Shown one piece after another: positions 48,063 through 57,081 of a DNA stretch of 64,000 bases. Location: assembly GCA_963734865.1 (NCBI GenBank), contig CAVTIV010000004.1, forward strand, positions 62,001 to 126,000. The letters are read 5' to 3'. The position numbers were made by a program, and so were the translations under genes. Every line of letters starts with the position of its first letter. Position 1 is the first letter of the stretch. Below the pieces are notes generated by a model. It was not told where the DNA came from. It saw only the letters and a list, made by a program, of their open reading frames with translations, and did no database searches. Origin of the DNA: CBDCUW01 sp963734865. GTDB lineage: Bacteria; Planctomycetota; Planctomycetia; Pirellulales; Pirellulaceae.

Positions 48063-48920
48063 ATGCCCCAGCGGTCCAATCAACTCGAGCGAGCGGAATA
48101 CGTTGAACAGGCATACCTGTTTCAGCTCCTTCGTGACCGAACGGGCCAGCAAATGCCGATGCAGGAATTGCTGGAGCAGTGTGAATTCGAGTTATTGTCG
48201 ACGACCCGGTTGCCGATGGCGGTCGAGTATTTATTGACGGAGCTGAAGCACTCCGGACAAATGTCACCGGCAATGTACAAGTTGGCTCACTACTTCACGT
48301 CGTTTCAATCCTATTTGGTTCAACAGGCTGAGCAGGAAGCGGGCCGTTTCACAATGGAGACGGCGCTGCATGTGATGGAGGCCGAGGCCAAGTACCGGGC
48401 CGAGGGTGCCACCCCGCCGGGGCTGTTCTTGTTTCAGTTCGAGGCGCTCTGTCGCAATCGTTTGAATTATGACAAGGGCCTGACGGCGATCAGCAACGAT
48501 CCGTTCTACGATCAGCCGTGGAGCAAATGGATCTTGATGCTTCGAGCGCAAGTCGGATTGGTCGATTTGGCCGATTTGCTGTTTCTCGCCAGCGAGGAAT
48601 ACAGGGACCGCTTGGTGGCCGCGGGCGAATCGATCGAGGGCAAGGGACCATTTCTGTTTGGACAAAAGGAAGGGCAGATCGCGTTTGGCAACCGCCGCAA
48701 GGAGCCGCTGTTTCTGTTTGCGGGAATGCAGCGTCATCTGGGATACCCCAAGGTTCCCCGGCCTCTACCGCCCGACGCCAATCAAGAACTGGTGCCCCAA
48801 TTGGCGCGGCGTGTGGAACGATTAGAAGCCCGGATCAAATTGATCGAGCAGGAACAGCGGTCGGGACTGGATATCACGAAGTTTTATGAGCAGGCCAAGA
48901 AGCAAAGTGGGTTGCCTTAG
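48063..48920 (+). CDS. conserved hypothetical protein
   Basis: A 285-residue soluble protein that I do not recognise. It is mostly alpha-helical in composition, with Leu/Glu/Gln-rich stretches (AYLFQLLRDRTGQQMPMQELLEQCEFELLSTTR region), a Phe-rich block LFLFQFEALCRNRLNYDKGL, and a C-terminal coiled-coil-like segment (LARRVERLEARIKLIEQEQ). No signal peptide or membrane helix. It converges on clpX, from which it is separated by a shared hairpin. Confidence 0.6.
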   Translation: MPQRSNQLERAEYVEQAYLFQLLRDRTGQQMPMQELLEQCEFELLSTTRLPMAVEYLLTELKHSGQMSPAMYKLAHYFTSFQSYLVQQAEQEAGRFTMETALHVMEAEAKYRAEGATPPGLFLFQFEALCRNRLNYDKGLTAISNDPFYDQPWSKWILMLRAQVGLVDLADLLFLASEEYRDRLVAAGESIEGKGPFLFGQKEGQIAFGNRRKEPLFLFAGMQRHLGYPKVPRPLPPDANQELVPQLARRVERLEARIKLIEQEQRSGLDITKFYEQAKKQSGLP

Positions 48921-48924
48921 GTGG

Positions 48925-48964
48925 AAAAAAAAAGACGCCGAGGCCGCTTTCGCGATCTCGGCGT
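48925..48964 (-). terminator. intrinsic terminator of clpX
   Basis: A stem of ACGCCGAG (48935-48942) with CTCGGCGT (48957-48964) is followed, on the minus strand, by nine T (plus-strand A run at 48925-48933). This is the right layout to stop clpX transcription; on the plus strand the T-tract is weak. Confidence 0.7.
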
Positions 48965-48995
48965 TTCGGGAAACATGGGAGTGGAACGCTCGAAC

Positions 48996-50276
48996 TCACG
49001 CACTCTTGGTCTGCGGCATTTGAAACAGCTTTTGGGATCCTGAGATCACGCTTTCGTCGATCGTATAGACCGTGCCCTCTTCTTGCTCGGGCAAGTCGTA
49101 CATGATGTCCAACATGACTTCTTCCAGAATGCCGCGCAGTCCACGAGCACCCACACCCTTCTCCAACGCCTTGTTGGCGACATAGTGCAGTGCTTCGTCG
49201 GTGAACTGCAGATCGCAGTTTTCCATTTGGAACAGCGCTTGGTACTGTTTGGTGAGCGAGTTTCGGGCTCTCTCATCACACGCACCAGACTCTCTTCGTC
49301 AAGCGGTTGCAGATAGCTGACCACCGGCAAACGCCCGACCAATTCAGGAATCAGGCCGAATTGCAAGATGTCTTCGGTTTGCACCTGGCTAAGCAGTTCG
49401 GTCGTCGTTTGATCATTTCGCTGGCTACCATCGGTACCAAAACCGAGCGTCTTGTGACCGAGTCGCTGACGAATGATGTCTTCGATGCCGACAAACGTTC
49501 CGCCGACGATGAACAGGATGTTACTCGTGTCCATTTGGATGTACTGTTGCTCGGGATGTTTCCGTCCACCCTGCGGCGGCACATTGGCGACGGTGCCTTC
49601 GAGCATCTTTAGCAAGCTCTGTTGCACCCCTTCACCGGACACATCGCGAGTGATCGAAACATTGGCACTGGTCTTGCCAATCTTGTCGACTTCGTCGATG
49701 TACAAGATGCCTCGCTGCGCCGCTTCGACATCAAAGTCGGCCGCGTGCAGGAGTTTCAGCAGCAGATTCTCGACGTCTTCGCCAACGTAACCCGCTTCGG
49801 TCAGCGTGGTGGCATCGCCGATCGCAAAAGGAACGTTCAGCATTCTGGCCAGCGAACGTGCCAGCAGCGTTTTACCGCTGCCGGTCGGACCGGCCAGCAG
49901 AATGTTGCTCTTTTCGATCTCGACATCCGAATTGCCATTCCCATTCGCTGGTCAGACGTTTGTAGTGGTTATGCACCGCCACGGCCAGAACACGTTTGGC
50001 GGCGGTCTGACCGATCACGTACTGATCGAGATGCTCGACGATACTCCGCGGTGACGGGATCTCGCTGAACAGCGCTTTGGTCGGTCCACGCCGACGCTGC
50101 TCTTGGTCAAGAATGGACTGGCAAAGCTCGATGCATTCTCCACAGATGTAGACGTCACCGGGACCTTCGACCAGCGGTCCGACGTCACGGTAACTCTTGC
50201 GACAAAAAGAACAGAATGCGTTCTTCTTGGTTGATGAGGTCCCGCGGCGCGAGCTAGGGTTATCCTTCGAGGGCAT
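48996..50276 (-). CDS. clpX: ClpX, ATP-binding subunit of the ClpXP protease (two frame breaks)
   Basis: An AAA+ unfoldase that recognises substrates and feeds them to ClpP. The N-terminal zinc domain (CSFCRKSYRD ... CGECIELC) is read from the start at 50276. The ATPase core follows one frame over: Walker A AGPTGSGKTLLARSLA, YVGEDVENLL, Walker B LYIDEVDKI, SITRDVSGEGVQQSLLK, ELVGRLPVV. A final C-terminal segment (FQMENCDLQFTDEALHYVANK, then ALEKGVGARGLRG) is in a third frame, ending at 48996. Breaks lie near 49930 (after SEWEWQ) and near 49255 (after MREPE; one A short in a run). With both corrected the length is about 425 residues, as usual. Two breaks in an essential-type gene point to sequencing error. 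Confidence 0.93.
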
Positions 50277-50766
50277 ACACGACTCCTGGATGTGCGAATC
50301 GAATGTGGCAACGGTGGTCCAGCTCGAGTGGGACAGTTCTTGAGCCTTTCGGCTCGCCTACTCATTCTAGACCGAATTGCAACGCTTCGAATCGCGCTTC
50401 AAACGGTTCGGGCCACGGCTCGAATGCTTCCCGGCGACGCCCGCCAACAGGTTCGGTGGAACTTCTTGGCAGGAGAGGATCACCGGGATCGGTCATCCGT
50501 ATCCTCGGCGCTCGAGCAAAACGTGGTGTTAAATTCAAAAACGATCTATGGTTTCCGAATTGCATGCCCACATGGAATTGGGAGGGCAAACATTGGGAAA
50601 GGGTTATCCTTCTGACTTCCGCGCTCGATCCAATGTCACGTCAACTGCCGAAAATTGGGAGTTGAGTTCGATCGGTCGGCGAACCGTGGCTGACCACCTG
50701 TGACGTGACGATGACTCGTAACGATCAATGGTGGAATACCAATGGTGCTCGCTGTACCGGACAGAC
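50277..50766. other. 490-base region without a supported gene
   Basis: Upstream of clpX. Short open frames exist on both strands but none has family-like sequence or a good ribosome-binding site. A hairpin-like GAGCCTTTCGGCTC occurs at about 50343-50356. I see nothing else to name. Confidence 0.4.
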
Positions 50767-51051
50767 TCAGGTTTTCGGTGACTCTTCGCCGGAGGGCAAA
50801 TCGTCGTTGACACTCGATCGGGCGGGTCGCCGATGGGTTGTCGCTTGTATTGTTCGGAATTCCTCGTCGCTGATGTCACCTTTGCGATGCATTTCTTTCA
50901 ACTTTGCGACGGCCAAGCTGGCGTGTTCCTTGTCCTCAGCGGCGTAGTCGCGAAAGCTTGCCAGGAGATAAACTGCAATCGATATCAGGACGCACAGGAC
51001 CAGTATGGAAGTTCCAACCTGCACTGCCGGAGTCGTAAAAAAATCTGACAT
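50767..51051 (-). CDS. small single-pass membrane protein
   Basis: A 94-residue protein with one membrane helix near the N-terminus (VGTSILVLCVLISIAVYLLA) and a short cytoplasmic tail carrying LKEMHRKGDISDEEFRTIQA, which resembles the SHOCT-type oligomerisation motif. The end is Ser/Pro-rich. Function unknown. Confidence 0.65.
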   Translation of the reverse strand: MSDFFTTPAVQVGTSILVLCVLISIAVYLLASFRDYAAEDKEHASLAVAKLKEMHRKGDISDEEFRTIQATTHRRPARSSVNDDLPSGEESPKT

Positions 51052-51412
51052 AACCCTTCATTTGAACGGGCACCCCAAAGGCCTCCATCCAACTCGTTGC
51101 GACTCGCTTGTTCGTTCTATCCGGCGGATTGTCAGCCGCCTGTTGCCGGTCTCACCGCTGGTGCTCGCAAAATGGATTGGCCGCCTGTGCCGGATCGTGC
51201 CGGTGATGAGACCGTGACTCGTTGTCCCCCCCTGCACCCTTGTCGCACTCGAATGATAGGCGCGTCCACACCGTGGGGTCCAGCAAATTCAGGGGCGGGA
51301 GTCGACTTTTTCCTGTTTCATGCGGTTTCACGTGATGGGGGCTCGGAATCAGCGAAAAACCGTGATTTGACGACGTTTTTCGTTGAACTTCGCCAGCCGG
51401 TGCCAGCCCCCT
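51052..51412. other. 361-base region without a supported gene
   Basis: Between two minus-strand genes. It contains no recognisable coding sequence, RNA gene or strong hairpin that I can support. Confidence 0.35.
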
Positions 51413-52255
51413 TCAAATGCCCAGCCCCGCGAAGATGTGAATGGCTTCGGCGGCGGGTACAAAACCTAATTCGCTGTGTCCATCGACGCGGACAATGGCG
51501 GGACCAGCGAATCCCTGTTCGGCAAGAGAACGGGTGATCCGCGAGAGGGCGACGTCACCATGGCCGATACGCTGATCGCCCACCACGGTGGTGCGATGGT
51601 CGCACAGATAGACACACGCCAGCGCAGCGACGTTTCGGGCCAACCGATCGCTGACCGGGAATTCGTGGCCGACGAGCATCTCACCGATATCGGCGGCAAG
51701 CAGGATCCGGTCCGGTTCGTCCAGCCATTGACGAAGCCGTTCGAAGTGGGCCACCGTGGCGATCGCGTCGCCACTTCGCGGCCGTAGTGCCAATCGGACC
51801 TTCTTACCCGCCGCACGCGAGGCCAGGTGGTTCAACTGGACCGCCAGTCGCTCCAGCGATTGTTCGGCGGTCACCGCCTCGGCAGAACTGTCGGCTTGTC
51901 CACTGGAGAAGGTGATCAGCTCCGCGTGAAGCCGATCGGCGACATCAATCCATTGCTCGATCCACTGCCGGGCCAGGTCAGCATTCGAATCGGACAAGGT
52001 GACCAACGAGGGGCCGCGCGGAACGGTCGGCTCGTGCATGAACAGCGCATCGGCATCAAGCACCAACCGGACGCCGGCCCGGGCTACCGCTTCGGCAATG
52101 CGACTGACTTGATCGCCAAACTGGGATTCATGGGGGGCCAGGCTTCCCGGACGCGGCTTGATCGAGACGCAGCGATAGCCAAGGCGAGCGACCTGGGAAA
52201 TCGCCTCGGCCTGGTCGTGGAGCAGCATTCCGCCGACGTGAAATCCAGGAATCAT
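51413..52255 (-). CDS. sugar phosphate isomerase/epimerase-like TIM barrel
   Basis: A 280-residue protein of the xylose-isomerase-like (AP endonuclease 2) superfamily. It starts MIPGFHVGGMLLHDQAEAIS, typical of the first strand of these barrels, and has alternating strand/helix segments such as AGVRLVLDADALFMH, RLHAELITFSSG, KVRLALRPRSGDA, ILLAADIGEML and VAALACVYLCDHR. Metal-ligand residues are not fully conserved, so activity is uncertain. The frame is open further upstream to 52909, but that part overlaps the UbiA gene and has no family match. It starts 33 bases after the UbiA gene stop; the two are likely co-transcribed. Confidence 0.78.
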   Translation of the reverse strand: MIPGFHVGGMLLHDQAEAISQVARLGYRCVSIKPRPGSLAPHESQFGDQVSRIAEAVARAGVRLVLDADALFMHEPTVPRGPSLVTLSDSNADLARQWIEQWIDVADRLHAELITFSSGQADSSAEAVTAEQSLERLAVQLNHLASRAAGKKVRLALRPRSGDAIATVAHFERLRQWLDEPDRILLAADIGEMLVGHEFPVSDRLARNVAALACVYLCDHRTTVVGDQRIGHGDVALSRITRSLAEQGFAGPAIVRVDGHSELGFVPAAEAIHIFAGLGI

Positions 52256-52287
52256 CAACGCTTTCTCAGGGAAAACCTGGTCCTCGC

Positions 52288-53298
52288 TCAGGTGACTCGT
52301 AATCGGCTGCCCAACACGATCGAAGGGACCGCTAGCGAGAACACGGCCAAGCCCCACACCGGTCCCGCGCCCAAAAAAGCGAATGCGGCCGCCAGCGGGA
52401 TGATCGTCAACACCCCGACTTTGATCGTCGTTTGGATCTTGGCCGGCGTCGGATCGCTGATCACACGCAAGCCACGCAGGATAACCGGTAAAGCGATCAG
52501 GGCGATCATCATCGGGAACGGCCCGCCGGTCGACATGTGCCAGGCAATGTTGCCCTGGGCGATCTGTGGCGAGGCCGTCTGTGGGGCAAACGCCAACATC
52601 GCCGCTCCGATCATCGTCACCAGCAATCCTCGCGGCAGATTTGCCGACGGTCCGCCGGTCGCTTCGTCGCGAGCCATGGTCGTGATTCCCATCACGTACA
52701 TGCCGAATCCGAGTGCGATGGCGACCACGTAACGTGGAAACAGAGGCCCCTCGTCCAAGACCCCGCTCATGCACGGGGCGGCTCCGAGCAAAAAACTCAA
52801 AACGCGGCAGCTTCCCATGGCGACGGGCGCCAGGATGGTGTTCTTCAGCGGACCGTCGTAGGCCACGATCATCGATGCCAGAGCGATCCCCACCGCCGCC
52901 GGGACCCAACTTCCCGTCAGCGTTTCGCTCGGCAGGTAGCCGCTAGCCGCCGCCAGGACGACTCCCAAGACCAGCAGTCCCCAGCCGGCAGCCTTGGCCT
53001 GAGGCAGCGAAATCTGCCCCGCGGCAAGCGGGCGGGTTGGTCGCTCTTGCCGGTCGCGGTCGACATCAAAAACGTCGTTCAATACCATGCCCGCCCAATA
53101 GAGAGCGGCGCCAGCGAGTACGACGCAGATTAGCCTCCAGTGGGGCTGGGGGCCGTGAGCGACCAACAGAAAAGCGGCGCTGACGTCGGCCAATACGGTA
53201 AAGACATTGGGGAGCCGGACGAGTTGGGCCCAGGCGATCCATGACGACGGCGGATCGGTTTCGGAGATCAAAGAGTCAGTTTCCATGTTGCCGAGCAT
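52288..53298 (-). CDS. UbiA-family prenyltransferase
   Basis: A 336-residue polytopic membrane enzyme that attaches a polyprenyl chain to an acceptor. The first Asp-rich motif NDVFDVDRDRQERPTRPLAAG is classic UbiA; about eight membrane helices follow (for example LICVVLAGAALYWAGMVL, GWGLLVLGVVLAAAS, YVVAIALGFGMYVMG). The second Asp-rich region is TTMARDEATGG. Acceptors could be a quinone precursor, or the gene may belong to a small cluster like the ebo (EboC) group; neighbours do not settle this. Two ATGs compete (53298 and 53286). Confidence 0.85.
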   Translation of the reverse strand: MLGNMETDSLISETDPPSSWIAWAQLVRLPNVFTVLADVSAAFLLVAHGPQPHWRLICVVLAGAALYWAGMVLNDVFDVDRDRQERPTRPLAAGQISLPQAKAAGWGLLVLGVVLAAASGYLPSETLTGSWVPAAVGIALASMIVAYDGPLKNTILAPVAMGSCRVLSFLLGAAPCMSGVLDEGPLFPRYVVAIALGFGMYVMGITTMARDEATGGPSANLPRGLLVTMIGAAMLAFAPQTASPQIAQGNIAWHMSTGGPFPMMIALIALPVILRGLRVISDPTPAKIQTTIKVGVLTIIPLAAAFAFLGAGPVWGLAVFSLAVPSIVLGSRLRVT

Positions 53299-53426
53299 GG
53301 TAACACAGATCGCCGGCCCAGATCTCCGAGGACCAGCGACGACCGCCCGCCATGGGATCGCTGGCCGAGGATCCGAAACTCTGGTCGGTCGAATTTCGTG
53401 GATCCGCCTGCACCACCTCCCTTGCC

Positions 53427-54458
53427 CTATCGCCGCAGCAGTCGCCGCTGGCTGGCGGACAACTCGACCCCATAACGCTGAATGTAGCGGTCGGTATCGT
53501 TCGCAAAGTTGACTTCCGCGTCCTGATTTTCGAACCGAAAACGTTCCATCGGTGGCCGAGCAATCGGTCGAATCGAATAGAGTTCGATCAACGTGATCAG
53601 CCGACCCTCGGGACGGGCAGCTTGATCGCTATCGGAGGTCGAGGAAACCGGGTCGCTCCAGAATTCGATTCGTGTTGGCAGGTACCTCCCGAAGCCGGTC
53701 TCGGCGTCAGCGGTCAAGGTGATCGCCACGCGAACCTTGGTCGGACACAATGGCGGCCATTGATCGAGATGAGCCTCGGTAAGCATTTTCTGACGCACCT
53801 CTTTGCGCAGGGTTCCGGTGATCACCCAAACCGGCTTGGATTGCAGTTTGGCGCCATCGACACGGACAATGTAGTCGCGATCAATCGTATCGAGCATTTC
53901 GGTCCAACCACCGATCTTCAGCCGAGGCGCGACACCTTCGGCCGTGTCGGTTTGACGAACCCATTCGTCCAACCGGCCAACGTCGACTCGCCGCAAGGTG
54001 ACGGTGTCGGCAATCTCGGAACGCGTCCAAGCGAGCCGACCGTCACTGATTTGCTGCAGCCGGTGCTTCCCGTCGCCATCGTGCATGGTGACTTGCAGGT
54101 TGAATTGGCCGCTACCACCCCCGGCCTGTTCATACGTACCCACGCCGACCACCTCGCGTCCGGTCGTCCAAACGGTTTCACGGATTTTCGCATCAAAGGC
54201 GGGCCCAAGAGCGATTCGTTGAAGTACTTGGCGAAGCAATGCAGTTGCTTGCGGCTGAGAAGTGGCATCGGACTCCTCGGCGACGGTTTGTGAAACCGCG
54301 GAGGCATCCATTTCGGAGTCGGTGGCGATGGCCATACCCCCGCAGCCGAGACCTACCGATAGCGTGCACAGCAGCCGAGCCGCTTGGGTCAGCTTGCACC
54401 AGCAGCGGGGTTTCACGCGAGTTACCCGGGTGGTCGGGCTATGACGATGGAGCTTCAT
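53427..54458 (-). CDS. secreted LolA-like protein
   Basis: A 343-residue exported protein with a long, somewhat basic leader ending in a hydrophobic core (LLCTLSVGLGCGGMAIA). The body has the repeating beta-strand look of the LolA/LolB or DUF1571-type fold: GVGTYEQAGGGSGQFNLQV, KHRLQQISDGRLAWTR, VWVITGTLRKE and a C-terminal MERFRFENQDAEVNF. It may bind lipid, but no lipoprotein-transport partner is nearby. The start at 54458 may be preceded by no good ribosome-binding site. Confidence 0.6.
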   Translation of the reverse strand: MKLHRHSPTTRVTRVKPRCWCKLTQAARLLCTLSVGLGCGGMAIATDSEMDASAVSQTVAEESDATSQPQATALLRQVLQRIALGPAFDAKIRETVWTTGREVVGVGTYEQAGGGSGQFNLQVTMHDGDGKHRLQQISDGRLAWTRSEIADTVTLRRVDVGRLDEWVRQTDTAEGVAPRLKIGGWTEMLDTIDRDYIVRVDGAKLQSKPVWVITGTLRKEVRQKMLTEAHLDQWPPLCPTKVRVAITLTADAETGFGRYLPTRIEFWSDPVSSTSDSDQAARPEGRLITLIELYSIRPIARPPMERFRFENQDAEVNFANDTDRYIQRYGVELSASQRRLLRR

Positions 54459-54744
54459 GATCCGGTTATGCCGATTTTTTCAAAGATACGACGTGTAACA
54501 TGCCGATGAGACTCTACGAAACGGGTCTGGCCGCGTGGGGATGGATTGGATCCATCCCGGCATCGGCCGGAGGCTTGTCAACACTTCCGGATCGTAGATT
54601 CCGAGTTCGTTGCGAGTCCACCCAGATCGAACAGAACCTTACTAAACAGTCAGACCTATCCGTGCGGCAACATGTCGTGACCCATGGGGCCTGACGCCCG
54701 ATGGGCCGATATCCATGGCCAGAACCGAAGGAACGGGGGAAACG

Positions 54745-56077
54745 ATGAAACGAATCGTCACTCATTTGTCGCTGCTGGCGGCCACGGCGATCCTCGCCAC
54801 CGGGTGTGTGCCGGTTCGCCATAACCTGCCACCCGAACAACGACTGATGGAGCCAGGTCCTGGGGTCGGTGGCCCCGGCCCAGGAGTCTTGGGTCCGCCG
54901 GCCATGTCACCCGGGATGGGCGGCGGGATGCCGATGATGATGGGCGCCGGCGGCATGATGGGTGCCGGTGGACCTCAAGGTGCAGCGGGCCAATCGATGG
55001 CCAACGCCGGTTCCGGCGACGTCAGTCTCGTCGGCTACAACTGCAACTGCGGCGGCTGTAACTCTGGCGGAGGTTGCCTGGCGGGCGGCGGATCGAACAT
55101 CCCCCCCGGCGGTGGCGTGCTGTCAGGCATGAGTATGATGCCCGGGATACCGCCCACCGTGCAGGTCACATTCGGGCAGCCCGAAGGAATGCAGGTGCGC
55201 TACGACGCATCCGGCGGCGGCATGTTCGACAGCGAGCCACTGGTCGTCCCCGCGCGGCAGAACTTTCCGCAAGGCGGTTTGTATCGCGTCAAGTTGACCA
55301 ACATTCCGGCACGCGAGGGTGTCGAGCTCTATCCCACGGTGGAGCTCGCCTATGCCAATCCTCGGACGGGAGCCTACCTCGCACACAACTCGGTGCCGAT
55401 CCAATTCACCGAAGAGGACTTCGACCAAGTGTTGACCGGAAACTTTGTCACCAAGGTGATCTACCTTCCCGATCCCGATTTTCAAGGACCGGCTTTGGCA
55501 GGCATCGACACTTTGGTCAGCACGCGACTTGATCCGGGCATCGATCCGATCGTGGAAGCGGACCGTCGCGGATCGATCCTGGCGATCATTCGGCTCGGTG
55601 ACAAGGATATCGAAATGGCTGGTGCCGCCGGTGGCATGATGGCGGGCATGGCTCCGCCGATCGCTGGCTTGCCCGCTCCCTTTGCCATGGCAATGACCGA
55701 AGGCTGTGGCGGACCGGGCAGCAATCGGCGCACCTCTGCCCCCCTCGCTTCCGGGAATGGTTGCCGGTGTCACCGCACCCCAATACGGGATGCCGATGTC
55801 GGGAACGCCGATTGGGCTGCCCGGACCACCCCACATTCCGCTCGGACACCCGGCCAGCTTGCAGAAGCACGTGATCCGAAACCACACGCCGATGCACATT
55901 CCGCAACCGGTCGACAAGGTCAAGGTGGGGGTCCGCATGAACCCAGGATACAGCTATCCGAATCCGGTCAGCCGGGTGAAGATCACCGAGCAGAACATCA
56001 ATCCCGGTGTTCCCTACGGTCGCGGCTTGTATCAACACGCCAGCGAGGAAGTGACCCCGAACGAGCACCCGAACTGA
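54745..56077 (+). CDS. Gly/Met-rich surface lipoprotein (one frame break)
   Basis: A lipoprotein with signal SLLAATAILATGC and then a Gly/Pro/Met-rich low-complexity segment (about residues 35-125) that includes a Cys-rich NCNCGGCNSGGGC. The next 150 residues form a beta-rich domain with NFPQGGLYRVKLTNIPAREG, LYPTVELAYANPRTG, EEDFDQVLTGNFVTKVIYL and SILAIIRLGD, which recurs in the following gene. Near 55720 the frame shifts into PSLPGMVAGVTAPQYGMP ... ending QHASEEVTPNEHPN at 56077. Restored size is about 444 residues. It is probably exposed on the outer surface. Confidence 0.72.
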
Positions 56078-56220
56078 GCACCTTCGGGTACACCCATTCG
56101 GAGACAAGCATACGAAACGCGGTGAACAATCGTCTCACCGCGTTTCTTTTGGAAACACACCTGCGGACCATCTGCGGGTGAGCAATCCGTTCAGCTAGAT
56201 CCAACCCGCGCCGAACCGTG

Positions 56221-57081
56221 ATGCGAAATCAACACCTCCTGCTGCTGTGGTCTCGATCGTCGGCCTGTTTGCTCGCCGCGGTTGCCTGGCTGATGGTTGC
56301 ACCGCCAGCGATCATTGCGGCTGAGCCGTCGGATTATCTCGCAAGTGGCCAGCGGCATCGGTTGTTCAGCGGCGACATGCCGCCCGGTGCGGTCGGTCAG
56401 GCGCGGTTGTTAGGGCGTGGACCCATCGCCGGCTACTATCAACCGGTCGCGTTTTCCGGTCCGCCGGGAGTCGAGTTCACGCTGCCACAAAGTGGCATCT
56501 TTTCCGACGCCAAAGAATCCTTGCAGGCAGGCATGTTGATTGGTGCGATCTACCGCTTTCGCATCACCGCCATTCCCAGGGCTCCCGGCGCCGAACTGTA
56601 TCCGACGGTCGAAGTGATCGATCGAACCTATCCGCCGCCCGGAATGGCCACTCGATATCCGATCCCAATCAATTTGGATCAGGAGGATTTGGAAGCGGCG
56701 TTGGACGGTCGGATGGTCACTCGCGTGATCCTGTTGGAGGATCCACAAACTGCCATTGCTCTGCCGCAAACGCCGACCACATCGACCGCGATTGAAATTG
56801 GCGAAGATCAAGACGCGTTGCAAGTGGCGGATCGGTTTGGCCGTCCCGTCGCGATCGTACGGATCGGCTCCGTTACGCCACCACGCGCCCCCGAACTGAT
56901 GCCTCAATTCTTTTTCGGTTACCCGTCGTGGGCGCCGATCACCCAGTCCCTGTCGCAACCCGCGATGGAATCGCAAGTCAATCAACCCGCGATGGAATCG
57001 CAAGTCAATCAACCCGCGATGGAATCGCCAGTCAATCATCCCGCGGTGCAATGGCAAGTCGATCAATCAGTGCAACCATGA
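56221..57081 (+). CDS. secreted protein, paralogue of the preceding gene
   Basis: A 286-residue protein with a signal peptide (ACLLAAVAWLMVAPPAIIAA). The domain from about residue 75 to 225 matches the upstream lipoprotein: GAIYRFRITAIPRAPG, LYPTVEVIDR, QEDLEAALDGRMVTRVILL and RPVAIVRIGS. The C-terminus carries three 9-residue repeats (QPAMESQVN) plus a degenerate fourth, encoded by a 27-bp tandem repeat at 56956-57063. GTG at 56218 just before the ATG is an alternative start. The stop overlaps the start of the next gene (ATGA). Confidence 0.72.
   Translation: MRNQHLLLLWSRSSACLLAAVAWLMVAPPAIIAAEPSDYLASGQRHRLFSGDMPPGAVGQARLLGRGPIAGYYQPVAFSGPPGVEFTLPQSGIFSDAKESLQAGMLIGAIYRFRITAIPRAPGAELYPTVEVIDRTYPPPGMATRYPIPINLDQEDLEAALDGRMVTRVILLEDPQTAIALPQTPTTSTAIEIGEDQDALQVADRFGRPVAIVRIGSVTPPRAPELMPQFFFGYPSWAPITQSLSQPAMESQVNQPAMESQVNQPAMESPVNHPAVQWQVDQSVQP
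56956..57063. repeat. 27-bp coding tandem repeat
   Basis: Three units beginning CAACCCGCGATGGAATCG (56956, 56983 and 57010) plus a diverged fourth from 57037. They encode the QPAMESQVN repeat and can change copy number without breaking the frame. Confidence 0.85.

Noticed and set aside
52256..52909. N-terminal extension of the TIM-barrel gene
   Set aside because: The frame stays open but overlaps the UbiA gene in antiphase and lacks family similarity; the ATG at 52255 gives the proper barrel start.
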